Below are positions 23,784 through 33,581 of a stretch of DNA of 64,000 nt, one piece after another. This stretch comes from Vallitalea guaymasensis (GTDB lineage Bacteria; Bacillota; Clostridia; Lachnospirales; Vallitaleaceae): positions 3,844,001 through 3,908,000 of the forward strand of contig NZ_CP058561.1 of assembly GCF_018141425.1 (NCBI RefSeq), written 5' to 3'. The position numbers were made by a program, and so were the translations under genes. The number at the start of each line of letters is the position of its first letter. The stretch's first letter is position 1. The notes under the pieces are model-generated. The model did not search any database, was not told the origin of the DNA, and saw nothing but the letters and a program-made list of their open reading frames with translations.

Positions 23784-25709
23784 ATGATTAAAATAAGAGG
23801 TATTACGAAGATTTATAATCCTGAAAAGCAAAAACCTCTTACAGCTTTGAAGGATATTAATCTTGAGTTTGGAGCAGGTGAATTTGTATGTATACTTGGA
23901 AAATCTGGATCAGGTAAATCTACACTGTTAAATATTATTGCTGGTCTTGATAAGCCCACAGCAGGTTCTGTTTTCATTGATAATGAAGATATGGCAAGCT
24001 TTTCAGACCTGAAACTGGCAGATTGCAGAAAGGATAAGATAGGTTTTGTCTTTCAAGATTTTCAATTGATGGAGCATTTGACTGTACTTGAAAATGTTGA
24101 ACTTGGGTTATCTATGAATGCTGTTGACAGTAAAGAAAAACGAAGAAGAGCAAAATCAATACTTACTAACATTGGACTTTATGAACATCTTAATCATAAG
24201 CCTAGTGAATTATCAGGAGGACAAAAACAAAGAGTATCCATAGCAAGAGCTTTAGTCAAGAATCCAGATATAATTATTGCTGATGAACCAACAGGTGCAC
24301 TTGACAGCAAAACATCAATTGAAATGTTAAATATATTAAAAGATATTGCTGATTCTGGCAAACTTGTAATCGTTGTAACCCATGATTATGAAGTAAAAGA
24401 TTATTCAACAAGAATAGTTGAATTAAAAGATGGTCAAGTAATAAAAGATGAAATCAAACAAAAGTTTGTACAGAACAATGAAAAATCAATAGTCCAAAAA
24501 CGTAGTTTTGATATTAAAGCAGCTTTTAGATTATCATGGAAAAGACTGGTAGAAAGAAAATGGAGGTATTTACTTGTATCAGTGAGTTTGATAATAGGTA
24601 TATGTAGTTTAGCAATAGCATTTGGTATAAGCAATGGTATTAAAAGCTATTCGGAATACGCCAATAAACGTATTATTGATAATAAAAAGCTTACATTTAT
24701 TAAAAAAGATGCTTTAACAAGCGAAGATTATTTTGCATTAAAGAAAAATAAAAAAATCAGATTATTACAAGATGAATATGTCTTAAACGCCAAACATGAA
24801 CTTGATAATAAAGAAGAAATAACTTTTAAAGTGAAATCAATCATTCAAAAAGAGTATCAAAAAGATTATACTACACCAGAAATATTTCATGGAAGATTAC
24901 CTGAGGATAATAAAAAAGAAATAGCTTTATCCTATAACATTGCAATGAAGTTGGCTGATAATGGTAATATCGAGAACCTGATAGGCAAGAAAATAGAAGC
25001 AAAATTCTTGGCAGTAGATGATTTGAATAATTATCCCTCACGTTGGGATAAACAATCTCTTAACATAGTAGGCATAACTCAAAAGACCCTAATTGGTGAA
25101 GATTATGCATATTTACCCTATGAAACCCAAAAGACAATTGTAAGACGTTCCAGATTTCTAGGTAAGAATGAAGATATACCAACAAATAAAATGAGTGTTT
25201 ATTTAAAGGATAAAGGAAATATAGAGGAAATATATAATTCTTATGTTAAATCATATGACATCACAAGACCAGAAGATGTATTAAAAGGATTAACAAAAGT
25301 ATTTAAGAATTTTAACCTTATCATTTTAGGGGCAGCACTTTTAATACTGTTTATTTCAGCTTTAATGATAGGTATCATATTATTTATAAGTGTACTTGAA
25401 AGACAAAGAGAAATAGGTTTGCTTATATCAATTGGTGGAACAAAAAAAGATATTAAGAAGATATTTGTTACAGAAGGATTATTATTAGGAACATTAGCTT
25501 CAACTGCAGGAGTTATATTGTCGATAGTAATGTTTTTGGTAATCAACCCAATGGCAATGAAGTATATGAATTATCCAATCTATAATCCTAACATATTTAC
25601 ATTGGTTATTGCTTTAACCGTTGGTATAGTTGTGAGTTTAGCATCTAGTATCATACCAGCAGTAAAAGCATCAAAATTATCACCTATTGAGTTGCTTAGA
25701 AGAAATTAA
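23784..25709 (+). CDS. MacB-like ABC transporter, ATPase fused to FtsX-type permease
   Basis: 641 residues. Residues 1-225 are an ABC ATPase of the MacB/LolD class: Walker A GKSGSGKST, Q-loop VFQDFQL, signature LSGGQKQR, Walker B IIIADEPTGALDS, H-loop VVTHD. A first membrane helix (about 264-285) precedes an extracytoplasmic region (about 285-500), and three C-terminal helices form the FtsX domain (ERQREIGLLISIGGTKKDIK; ending KASKLSPIELLRRN). Most Gram-positive versions are split into two proteins; here both are in one chain. The adjacent metalloprotease-like lipoprotein and two-component genes suggest extrusion of, or resistance to, peptides. The substrate is unknown. Confidence 0.9.
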   Translation: MIKIRGITKIYNPEKQKPLTALKDINLEFGAGEFVCILGKSGSGKSTLLNIIAGLDKPTAGSVFIDNEDMASFSDLKLADCRKDKIGFVFQDFQLMEHLTVLENVELGLSMNAVDSKEKRRRAKSILTNIGLYEHLNHKPSELSGGQKQRVSIARALVKNPDIIIADEPTGALDSKTSIEMLNILKDIADSGKLVIVVTHDYEVKDYSTRIVELKDGQVIKDEIKQKFVQNNEKSIVQKRSFDIKAAFRLSWKRLVERKWRYLLVSVSLIIGICSLAIAFGISNGIKSYSEYANKRIIDNKKLTFIKKDALTSEDYFALKKNKKIRLLQDEYVLNAKHELDNKEEITFKVKSIIQKEYQKDYTTPEIFHGRLPEDNKKEIALSYNIAMKLADNGNIENLIGKKIEAKFLAVDDLNNYPSRWDKQSLNIVGITQKTLIGEDYAYLPYETQKTIVRRSRFLGKNEDIPTNKMSVYLKDKGNIEEIYNSYVKSYDITRPEDVLKGLTKVFKNFNLIILGAALLILFISALMIGIILFISVLERQREIGLLISIGGTKKDIKKIFVTEGLLLGTLASTAGVILSIVMFLVINPMAMKYMNYPIYNPNIFTLVIALTVGIVVSLASSIIPAVKASKLSPIELLRRN

Positions 25710-25748
25710 TATAAAGAGAACCCATAATAAATGAAGGAGATGTATATA

Positions 25749-27557
25749 ATGAAAAGAATTTTTGTAGTATTATTAATTAGTATACTGATGATTAACCTAA
25801 TCGGTTGTCAAATAAAGAAAGAAAACAAATCACAATCAAGTAATCAAACTTCCAAATCTAAGGTGGATAGTAGTGAAAAAGATATACAAGATAAAGAAGA
25901 TATCGAGGATGCCCAAAATGACAATTCTTTTAATGGGAAAGTTGTTCTTCTGGGAGAGGGTATGGAAATTCCTGAAGGAGCAGAAAAGGTGCAAGTTGAT
26001 GGAGTGACAGGAAATACAATATTGTTACCAGAAGGTGTTCCTGTTCCAGAAGGGGCAAAGGTATTATTTGATTCTAATACTTCAGAAACATCAACGGATT
26101 TAGAAGAAGATGGTTATGAAATTATTATTACAAAAGAACAAAAGGACAAATTAAGAGAAGTATTTCCACAGCTTTGTAGAGAAACAAAAGAAATTCTAAT
26201 TGATAATGCTCATCTAATTGATTCAAAGTTTGATATGAAGAAGATTCAAATTCTTTTAATAAGCAATGCTCTACATACAGCTTACTTAATCAATAGTCAG
26301 GACAAAAAATATGGTGAAAAAGATGAACTAATAGAATACTCCACAGATACCTTTAAAGATAAAAGTATTCTTGTACAGAGCTATAATATTGTTGAGTTCA
26401 ATAATGAACCAACTTATATCGTAAGGGTTGATGATATGATAGGTGTATCACCTAATCATGACTCCATGAAAACTTCAATCTTAAAATTTATTGTACATGA
26501 AGCTGTTCATCTTGTGCTACAAAAAGCAAAAGACAAGAATATAATAACAATGGAAGAAGTAATGGGTACTAGAGCAGTAAAATATCCAATAGAATATCAA
26601 TCTCGTATATATAGAAATCAAATGATTTATTTTTATAACCAAGCTTTATTTACTTCTGACGAGCAAGAAAAAATAAGTAATATTAAAAAGGCTAATTATT
26701 TTTACAAGAAATATTTAGAACAAAATGGAGACAATAAAGCAAAGAGTGGTTTTGATAAAATAGAAGGTGAAGCAAGAATTGCAGAATATAAAGCATTAGC
26801 TATATTAGAAGGCAATAAAACAGTTGAGGATGTTAATAAAAATGCTGTGAAATTATTAATTAAAGATATTGATTTAACTAATTCAGGAACTAATGAAAAT
26901 TTAGAATACTATATTATAGGTTCAACAGCGTATGGGCTAATTTATGATTTGGGTATTGAGAATGACTTGGATTATAATAATCCTGTCAAATATTTATTAG
27001 ATAAATACGGTGTCATGGAAAATGAAGGAAATAAAGAGTTAACTACGAATATAACCAATGAATTTGAAGAATATAATAAAAATATAAAAGCTAGAGTCGA
27101 AGATATTTCAAATAAACTACAAAGCAATGATTATATTAAAATTGTAATACCTGTACATAGTAAATATACTGAAAATCAAAGTGTAGCCTTTGATAAAGAA
27201 TCAATTCAATATGAATATAAAAATAAGAAAGTTACAATCAATAGTATGTCAAAAGAAATACGTTTAGGAAATGGTAGAATATTATTAAAAAGTGCTCAAG
27301 TATTAAGTGAATCACCAGATTTTGAGCAATTAAATCTAATGAACGAAAAAGTAATAGAAGGTAATGAATCAGATAAAGAACAAGAAATGCTAAGTAACGT
27401 ACCTGATGACTTCGTAATGGAACAAATTTATGTAATGATTCCTAAAAAAGAAGTCGATATTGATAATGATAGATTATCAGTTCAGACAAAGCAAGTACAA
27501 ATATATGATGCAAAATTCATTGAAAAAGATGGTATGTATTATTTAGAAGATAAATAG
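25749..27557 (+). CDS. Lipoprotein with HExxH zinc-protease motif
   Basis: 602 residues. The ATG at 25749 has GAAGGAGA 8 nt upstream; an earlier in-frame ATG at 25731 lies before that site. The lipoprotein signal ends LIGC, followed by a Ser/Lys/Asp-rich tether (residues 22-65). A repeat-like segment contains two similar IPEGAEKV/VPEGAKV blocks (about 75-115). The zinc-binding motif is HEAVH at 250-254 in FIVHEAVHLVLQ, followed by an Arg/Tyr-rich helical region with EGEARIAEYKA that could supply the third ligand. I do not recognise the peptidase family. It is cotranscribed with a MacB-like exporter (39-bp gap) and a response regulator (8-bp gap), so it probably acts on the cell surface together with them. 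Confidence 0.7.
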   Translation: MKRIFVVLLISILMINLIGCQIKKENKSQSSNQTSKSKVDSSEKDIQDKEDIEDAQNDNSFNGKVVLLGEGMEIPEGAEKVQVDGVTGNTILLPEGVPVPEGAKVLFDSNTSETSTDLEEDGYEIIITKEQKDKLREVFPQLCRETKEILIDNAHLIDSKFDMKKIQILLISNALHTAYLINSQDKKYGEKDELIEYSTDTFKDKSILVQSYNIVEFNNEPTYIVRVDDMIGVSPNHDSMKTSILKFIVHEAVHLVLQKAKDKNIITMEEVMGTRAVKYPIEYQSRIYRNQMIYFYNQALFTSDEQEKISNIKKANYFYKKYLEQNGDNKAKSGFDKIEGEARIAEYKALAILEGNKTVEDVNKNAVKLLIKDIDLTNSGTNENLEYYIIGSTAYGLIYDLGIENDLDYNNPVKYLLDKYGVMENEGNKELTTNITNEFEEYNKNIKARVEDISNKLQSNDYIKIVIPVHSKYTENQSVAFDKESIQYEYKNKKVTINSMSKEIRLGNGRILLKSAQVLSESPDFEQLNLMNEKVIEGNESDKEQEMLSNVPDDFVMEQIYVMIPKKEVDIDNDRLSVQTKQVQIYDAKFIEKDGMYYLEDK

Positions 27558-27565
27558 GTGAGAAT

Positions 27566-28243
27566 ATGTATAAAGTGTTAATAATAGAAGATGATTATAG
27601 AATTGGCTCATTAATGAAAGATTATTTTATTAGGGAGAAGTTTGATGCATTATTAAAAGATGATGGAATTGAAGGCTATATAGCTTTCAATTCCGATTCT
27701 TTTGATTTGGTTATTTTGGATGTCATGTTACCGGGAATAGATGGTTTTGAAATAGCAAGCCGTATTAGAAAGATGTCCAATGTGCCTATTATCATGGTGA
27801 CAGCTAGAGGTGATGATGAAGACCAAATAAAAGGATATTCTTATAAAATTGATGACTATATAACTAAGCCTTTTAATCCTGATATACTTCTTATGAAAGC
27901 TAAAATCCTCTTGGAAAGAGTTAATACTAATACAATTGAAAATACTGAACAAATCATTAATATACAAGGACTTATAATAGATTATAACAAAAGAAAAGTA
28001 TTCGTTGATGGGGAACACATAATATTAGAGCCAAAACAGTTCAATATATTAAAATATCTAGTTAATAATAAAGAACGAGTGGTGTCAAGAGAAGAGTTGC
28101 TTAATAAAATATGGGGATATGATTACTTTGGAAGTGACAGAGTAGTGGATACCCAAATAAGAAAATTAAGAAAGAATTTGCAGCATAAGGCATATCTGAT
28201 TAAAACTGTTTTTTCAGTAGGTTATTCTTTTGAGGAGGACTAG
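27566..28243 (+). CDS. OmpR-family response regulator
   Basis: 225 residues. The receiver domain (1-115) has the phospho-acceptor Asp52 (LVILDVMLPGIDG), the Thr/Ser switch in IIMVTAR and Lys in ITKPFNP. The winged-helix DNA-binding domain (about 130-225) ends in RVVDTQIRKLRKNL and IKTVFSVGYSFEED. It starts 8 bp after the metalloprotease-like gene and its stop abuts the kinase start codon, so the pair is translationally coupled. It probably controls the upstream exporter operon; this is inference. Confidence 0.95.
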   Translation: MYKVLIIEDDYRIGSLMKDYFIREKFDALLKDDGIEGYIAFNSDSFDLVILDVMLPGIDGFEIASRIRKMSNVPIIMVTARGDDEDQIKGYSYKIDDYITKPFNPDILLMKAKILLERVNTNTIENTEQIINIQGLIIDYNKRKVFVDGEHIILEPKQFNILKYLVNNKERVVSREELLNKIWGYDYFGSDRVVDTQIRKLRKNLQHKAYLIKTVFSVGYSFEED

Positions 28244-29956
28244 ATGAAAAGAAATAGATTAAGAAATAAATTATTATTAATAAATATATGTATTTTCGGT
28301 TTAGTATTCTTCTGCCAATTCATTTTTCAAAATTTCTTTTTCAAGTTCTATTATCAAAAATATCAAGGAGATATATTGAATAAAAAAATAAATCAGTTGG
28401 AAATAGAAATAAACAAAGATAATATCAATGATGAACTAGTGAACGAATTAACTAAAGATAATATATTAGTAGCTTACTTGGATAATAAGTTAATGCCCAA
28501 ATCAGGAAATTTATTTAATGAAGATTCTATTACTATAAAGACAGATAATAATGAAATTATGACAGTGTATCTTATGGTAGGTAATATTGATTCCATATTT
28601 GAAATAGGTAGTCAGGTTAAGGCAACTCTTTTTAGAATTAATGGTGATGATAAATACTATATCAGCTCTCTTGTGGTTGCGGACAAACAAGAAAGTGATT
28701 CCATAGCTGTGAGCAGTCAAATAATTTCGGAAGATTTTATAGATATACCTATTCAGAATAAAACTGATATAACTAGTATTCATGGAGAGATTATTAAATA
28801 TACGAATAATAATCATATCAGTTTTGATCATCAAACTATCATAAGTAATTATTTGTTTAATAATAAAGAACTAACTGATGGTTTGAAAAAAATTAATGAC
28901 AACAAAAATGACTATCTATTAGGAATTAAAAAAATAAATGATGGTTATTTAATTGCTTCAATATCTCTTGAACAGTATCAAGAGATTATATTGATACTTA
29001 ATGATTTTAATAGATATATTATTTTATTCACTATTATTCTAGTTACATTAATTATATTAAATTATTCAAGGAGTATAATCAATCCTATATTGAAGATGAA
29101 AAAATGTGCTCAAGCTATAGCTGTTCAGGATTTTGATAATAAAGTACATTTACATTCAAAAGATGAATTGCAAGAACTAGGGGAAGCTTTGAATGATATA
29201 TCCAGGAATCTTGAAAATAAGATTGTATCATTAGAGAATATGAATAATAAATTAAAAACAGAATATGAAGAAAGATTGGAGATTGAACAACATCAAAAGA
29301 ATTTATTGATGAATATATCCCATGACTTGAAAACACCATTGACAGTTATTAAAGGATATCTAAAAGCCATAAAAGATGGAATGTATAGTAAGGAACAATA
29401 TATTGATTATACAATAGATAGCGTGGACCAGATAAGTAATTCATTAAATGAAATGCTTGAACTAACAAAGTTCCAATCAAAGTCATATAATCTATCGTTA
29501 GAAAAAATTGACTTAACAAGATTAATTTATAAAACATTAAATAATATAATATACCTTAGTAAACAAAAGAAACAAGATATAGAACTAGATCTATTAGATG
29601 ATGTATTTATTACAGTTGATGAAGAAGCGATGAGAAAAGTCATTCAAAATCTATTGAGCAATGCAATCAAATATTCCCCAGAATGCAATCAAATATTCAT
29701 TAGATTGATTGAACAAGAAAAACATTATTTGCTTTCCATAGAAAACACAGGTGTTCATATACCAGAAAATGATCTCAAGCATGTTTTTGATGAGTTTTAT
29801 AGAGTAGATAAAGCAAGAAATAAAAATGTTAAAGGGAATGGACTGGGGCTTGGAATAGTTAAAATAATTCTAGATAGACATGGATTAAAATATTCAATTG
29901 GAAATACTTCAAAAGGTGTTATTTTTATTATTGATTTTAAAGAAAAATGTTCTTGA
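28244..29956 (+). CDS. Sensor histidine kinase (HAMP, HisKA, HATPase)
   Basis: 570 residues. A first membrane helix (about 11-30) and a second (about 252-272) enclose a roughly 220-residue extracytoplasmic sensor of no recognised family. A HAMP-like linker follows, then the HisKA box with His360 (MNISHDLKTPLTVIKGYLKA), and the ATP-binding domain with the N box (NLLSNAIKYS) and G box (GNGLGLGIVK). It starts at the base after the response regulator stop. Its last codons overlap the -35 box of the next gene's promoter. The ligand is unknown. Confidence 0.93.
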   Translation: MKRNRLRNKLLLINICIFGLVFFCQFIFQNFFFKFYYQKYQGDILNKKINQLEIEINKDNINDELVNELTKDNILVAYLDNKLMPKSGNLFNEDSITIKTDNNEIMTVYLMVGNIDSIFEIGSQVKATLFRINGDDKYYISSLVVADKQESDSIAVSSQIISEDFIDIPIQNKTDITSIHGEIIKYTNNNHISFDHQTIISNYLFNNKELTDGLKKINDNKNDYLLGIKKINDGYLIASISLEQYQEIILILNDFNRYIILFTIILVTLIILNYSRSIINPILKMKKCAQAIAVQDFDNKVHLHSKDELQELGEALNDISRNLENKIVSLENMNNKLKTEYEERLEIEQHQKNLLMNISHDLKTPLTVIKGYLKAIKDGMYSKEQYIDYTIDSVDQISNSLNEMLELTKFQSKSYNLSLEKIDLTRLIYKTLNNIIYLSKQKKQDIELDLLDDVFITVDEEAMRKVIQNLLSNAIKYSPECNQIFIRLIEQEKHYLLSIENTGVHIPENDLKHVFDEFYRVDKARNKNVKGNGLGLGIVKIILDRHGLKYSIGNTSKGVIFIIDFKEKCS

Positions 29957-30015
29957 CTAATATGTCGGCAACTGATATAATTATGTCATCGAACGATATG
30001 TCGTCAGACGACATA
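29953..30015 (+). promoter_or_regulatory. padR promoter and ATGT/ACAT operator
   Basis: A strong promoter TTGACT (29953-29958), 17-bp spacer, TATAAT (29976-29981) straddles the kinase stop codon. The 19-bp perfect palindrome tatgtcgtcagacgacata lies at 29997-30015, with further TATGTC half-sites at 29961 and 29982. The ATGT...ACAT form is that of PadR operators. Occupancy would block transcription from this promoter, giving autoregulation. Confidence 0.82.
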
Positions 30016-30045
30016 AAATTATTAGATATATATGGAGGTATCATC

Positions 30046-30381
30046 GTGCCAGAAAGTAATGAAAGAATGGCTCTAACTGAAGCTGTATTCTATATTTTAC
30101 TAACATTAAAAACGCCTCTTCATGGTTATGGTATTATGCAGCATATTAGTGAAATCAGTAATGGAAGTGTTCAATTAGGTAGTGGTACCCTCTATGGTGC
30201 TATCAATACTTTGCTAAAAAAAGGCTGGATAAAAATATATCACCAAGAAGGTACTAGCCGTAAGAAAAAAGAATACGTAATAACAGAACAAGGCTTACAT
30301 ATAGCTAATCAAGAATTACTACGTTTACAACATCTAACCAAATTGGGTGAAGACATTTTAGGAGGTAATAATAATGACTAA
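30046..30381 (+). CDS. PadR family transcriptional regulator
   Basis: 111 residues from GTG 30046, which has TGGAGG upstream; the longer frame from 29947 would run through the promoter and operator and is rejected. Residues 8-90 form the PadR winged helix (EAVFYILLTLKTPLHGYGIM, GSGTLYGAINTLLKKGWI, RKKKEYVITEQG), with a short C-terminal dimerisation helix. The next gene overlaps by 8 bp. It probably represses its own two-gene operon through the palindrome upstream. Confidence 0.92.
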   Translation: MPESNERMALTEAVFYILLTLKTPLHGYGIMQHISEISNGSVQLGSGTLYGAINTLLKKGWIKIYHQEGTSRKKKEYVITEQGLHIANQELLRLQHLTKLGEDILGGNNND

Positions 30382-30907
30382 GTTAGCTTTTAGGTATTTT
30401 ATCGATTATGAAAAAGAAGAAAAATGGCTTAATGAAATGGAAAGTAAAGGATACCATTTTCTTCGATATTGTCTTTTATTTTATATATTCACAATTGGGG
30501 AACCTAATACTTATACTTATAGAATTGAATTACTGGAAAATATGACAAGCAATCATGAAAGTAGAAATTACTTGGATTTCCTAGCTGATACAGACATAGA
30601 GAATGTAGCATCATGGGGAAGATGGGTATATCTGAGAAAGGAAAAAGACAAAGGTCCTTTTGAACTTTTTACTGATTTGGATAGTAAATTAAAGCACTTT
30701 AAACGTGTTTTTTATCTATATCTAGCTTTATCACCTTTACTAATCAGTACTTCCATTAATTTTATTAATATGGCATTGGATGGTGGTGCTTTCTTAAAAA
30801 TTGTTAGTGGATTATATGTAATGCTGATAATATTTGTGATTATACATGGTGTAAAGACGTATTTGAAAATGAATAGTATACAAAAACACATGAATCTACA
30901 TGAATAA
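30374..30907 (+). CDS. DUF2812-like membrane protein
   Basis: 177 residues overlapping the end of the padR gene by 8 bp (translational coupling). The N-terminal 110 or so residues are soluble (FRYFIDYEKEEKWLNEMESK, ASWGRWVYLRKEKDKGPFEL), a pattern typical of DUF2812 proteins, which are commonly paired with PadR regulators. Two membrane helices follow (about 114-132 and 140-163). The molecular role of the family is unknown to me; the pairing suggests that PadR controls its level in response to membrane or envelope stress. Confidence 0.8.
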   Translation: MTKLAFRYFIDYEKEEKWLNEMESKGYHFLRYCLLFYIFTIGEPNTYTYRIELLENMTSNHESRNYLDFLADTDIENVASWGRWVYLRKEKDKGPFELFTDLDSKLKHFKRVFYLYLALSPLLISTSINFINMALDGGAFLKIVSGLYVMLIIFVIIHGVKTYLKMNSIQKHMNLHE

Positions 30908-30914
30908 CTGGATA

Positions 30915-30970
30915 AGGCTGATGGATAATACAAACTTGTAGCCAATAAAAAATGTATTATACCACAGCCT
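30915..30970. terminator. Stem-loop between convergent DUF2812 and sulfatase genes
   Basis: AGGCTG...ATAATACA (30915-30932) pairs with TGTATTAT...CAGCCT (30953-30970) with a small internal mismatch; likely bidirectional. Confidence 0.6.
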
Positions 30971-30982
30971 CATTTTAGTATA

Positions 30983-32383
30983 TTAATCTTTATAAGCTGC
31001 TGGAATCTTAGCTTCCATTTTGAATCTCCATTTTTCCAGTTTGTCTTTCAATAAAGATACCTTTTCAGGTAATTCATCTATTAGATTATGTTCTTCGCTT
31101 ACATCTTTAGTTAAGTCATATAATTCACATTTACCAGTTTCGAAAAACTCAATTAATTTATAGTTACCCATCCTAATTGAAGAACCAGGGGTTCCGCCTT
31201 GATTGCCGTAATGTGGATAATGCCAGTAAAGAGCTTCACGTTCAATTTTATCTCTACCTTCTAGAAGTGGTAAGATACTAACACCATCTTGATGTTGCTC
31301 TGGCATCAGTGGACTGTTGGAAGCTTCTAATAGTGTAGGGTAGAAATCAGGACTGGTAACAGGTTCATTGCATACAGTTCCAGGTGATATGACATTAGGC
31401 CATCTTACCAATAAAGGTACTCTTACACCACCTTCATACATCCATCCTTTACCTTCGTTTAGTGGAGCATTACATGTAGGTGAACCTTCAGCTGTAGATA
31501 GACCACCATTATCTGATGTGAAAATGATTAAAGTATCTTCATCGATGCCTGTCTCTTTTAGAGTAGACAATAAACGGCCAACATTCCAATCAAGATTTTC
31601 TATCATAGCAGCATAACTGGCATCTCCTTGAATTATTCTTCTTGTTACATGTTCATCTCTTTTATGATAGCAAGGAAAATGTTCTCCAACTATTAACTCC
31701 TTTTCCTTATCTATACCTAATGCTATCCTTTTTTGTTCGTATTTATGTATTTGATTCTCCTTTGCTTGTATAGGTGTATGAACTGCATAATAGCAAAGAT
31801 TAAGATAAAAGGGACTAGAGGTATCTCTATTTTTAATTAGTTTTATAGTTTCATCAGTTAGTCGATCTGTAAGATACTCACCTTCTGGACCATTCTCAAG
31901 TGTAGGGATGTCATAAGGGCTGAAATAACCATTATAGGGATTGCCGTAATGACAACCACCAATATTGACTTGAAATCCATGTTTTTCAGGGTAATAAGAT
32001 TCTTTGCCAAGATGCCATTTACCAACATGCCAAGTTTGATAGCTTTGATTGCTTAGAGCTTTAGCAATACTGATTTCCTCGAGAGGCAAGTGGTCGATGT
32101 ATGGTGCATCAACTAAAATACCATGAGCGGGATGACACTTTTTACTATGATCGATCCAATCGGTTACACCAATGTTAGCTGGGTATTTACCTGACATGAT
32201 ACTAGCTCTAGAAGGTGAACATACGGGGCAAGATGCATAACCATCAGTAAATAACATTCCTTCGTGAGCCAATGAATCAATAAACGGTGTTTCATAGAAT
32301 GTGCTTTCATAACAGCTTAGATCTTTATAGCCCATATCATCAATGAGTATAAAGATTATATTAGGTTTACTTGTTGTTGTCAT
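30983..32383 (-). CDS. Type I sulfatase (S1 family)
   Basis: 466 residues from ATG 32383, with AAGGAGTG about 8 nt upstream; the frame extends to 32428 without a better start. Cys55 in VCSPSRASIMSGKYP is the residue converted to formylglycine in the CxPxR-type sulfatases. Metal-binding blocks are FILIDDMGY near the N-terminus and FTSDNGG (about residue 285). GKWHLGKE is another hallmark. There is no signal peptide, so it should be cytoplasmic and act on an imported sulfated sugar or ester. It is divergent from an AraC regulator. The substrate cannot be told from sequence here; a cerebroside- or glycan-sulfate is possible. Confidence 0.93.
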   Translation of the reverse strand: MTTTSKPNIIFILIDDMGYKDLSCYESTFYETPFIDSLAHEGMLFTDGYASCPVCSPSRASIMSGKYPANIGVTDWIDHSKKCHPAHGILVDAPYIDHLPLEEISIAKALSNQSYQTWHVGKWHLGKESYYPEKHGFQVNIGGCHYGNPYNGYFSPYDIPTLENGPEGEYLTDRLTDETIKLIKNRDTSSPFYLNLCYYAVHTPIQAKENQIHKYEQKRIALGIDKEKELIVGEHFPCYHKRDEHVTRRIIQGDASYAAMIENLDWNVGRLLSTLKETGIDEDTLIIFTSDNGGLSTAEGSPTCNAPLNEGKGWMYEGGVRVPLLVRWPNVISPGTVCNEPVTSPDFYPTLLEASNSPLMPEQHQDGVSILPLLEGRDKIEREALYWHYPHYGNQGGTPGSSIRMGNYKLIEFFETGKCELYDLTKDVSEEHNLIDELPEKVSLLKDKLEKWRFKMEAKIPAAYKD

Positions 32384-32528
32384 ATTGAATTCACTCCTTA
32401 TTATTAGTATAATAGATATAGGAAACAATGGTAAAAAGTAATACCTTTTTTATCTGGATATTATAAATATAAGTAGTGCAATTATAGCATTATAATACAT
32501 TGATTAACATGTTAAAAGGTGATATAGG

Positions 32529-33401
32529 ATGTCAAAAAGTAATAGTGATTATAAAAATTTAAGTAGGTTATTGAATAATATGCTAGATGAATATATGAAT
32601 GATTATCATATGCAGATAAATGCATGTAATGATTTTAGGCTTCCTATAGATTGGGATTTCAATAATAGGGTCAATCCAGACTTCCATCTTGCTTATGTGA
32701 GAAGAGGTTCAGGGAGTTACAATTATGGACTAGATAATTACAAAGATGTAATGAAAACAGGTAAAATATATTTTTTCTCTACAGGATATCGCCATAGCAG
32801 AACTCTTAATAAACAGGATTTACCTCATATGATACTCATGAGGTTTAATATGATCAATAACAATACTAATGAGCCTATAGAGGTAAAAGAACCTTTTGGT
32901 TTTTCAATTCCAGATAATCATAGTATATTGCATAATTACCTGACAGTTTTAATTAACAATTATCATAACCCTACTAAATCATATGGCAAGAAGATTGCTA
33001 TGTCCATTCTAGAACAGATATTATATGAATTAGCTGAGAATATCATGTCATTACAGACCCCCAGAAATATAGATAAGAGATTAAGGAAAACGGTAGAATA
33101 TATACAGCTTAATATTCACAGACACATACCACTTGATGAACTATGTCATATAGCAGGGCTTAGCAAGAATTATTTTAGAAAGCTGTTTAAAGCAGAATAT
33201 GGACTATATCCAAAAGCCTATATGATTAATATGCGTCTTGAGCAAGCAGAACGCCTTCTCATGAAGACAGAATACACTATCAAGGAAATATCACAATTAT
33301 TAGGATATAGTGATCCCTATAGTTTCTCCAAACAGTATAAAGAGAAGAGAGGGTATCCACCATCCTTATATAGATTGCATGGAAAAAATGCACTTATCTA
33401 A
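32529..33401 (+). CDS. AraC family transcriptional regulator
   Basis: 290 residues. The N-terminal half is a cupin-like sensor (NPDFHLAYVRRGSGSYNYGL). Residues 185-285 carry the AraC helix-turn-helix pair (IPLDELCHIAGLSKNYFRKL, TIKEISQLLGYSDPYSFSKQ). AAAGGTG precedes the ATG. It is divergent from the sulfatase (145-bp intergenic) and upstream of the ribose-type transporter operon at 33582. It could control either, linking sulfatase activity to uptake of its substrate; this is inference. Confidence 0.9.
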   Translation: MSKSNSDYKNLSRLLNNMLDEYMNDYHMQINACNDFRLPIDWDFNNRVNPDFHLAYVRRGSGSYNYGLDNYKDVMKTGKIYFFSTGYRHSRTLNKQDLPHMILMRFNMINNNTNEPIEVKEPFGFSIPDNHSILHNYLTVLINNYHNPTKSYGKKIAMSILEQILYELAENIMSLQTPRNIDKRLRKTVEYIQLNIHRHIPLDELCHIAGLSKNYFRKLFKAEYGLYPKAYMINMRLEQAERLLMKTEYTIKEISQLLGYSDPYSFSKQYKEKRGYPPSLYRLHGKNALI

Positions 33402-33581
33402 AAAATAGCATATTTCACATTTATAGCATTTTTTTAAAATACTTTCATGAAGATTAAGTAGCAAAAAATTATTAGATTAAAAATATACTATGTTTATTAA
33501 AAATAAATCCCTCAAATACTATAGTTATTATTATATAATTCTTTATGTAATAAAAAATACTATTCCAAGGGGGAATTTTTT

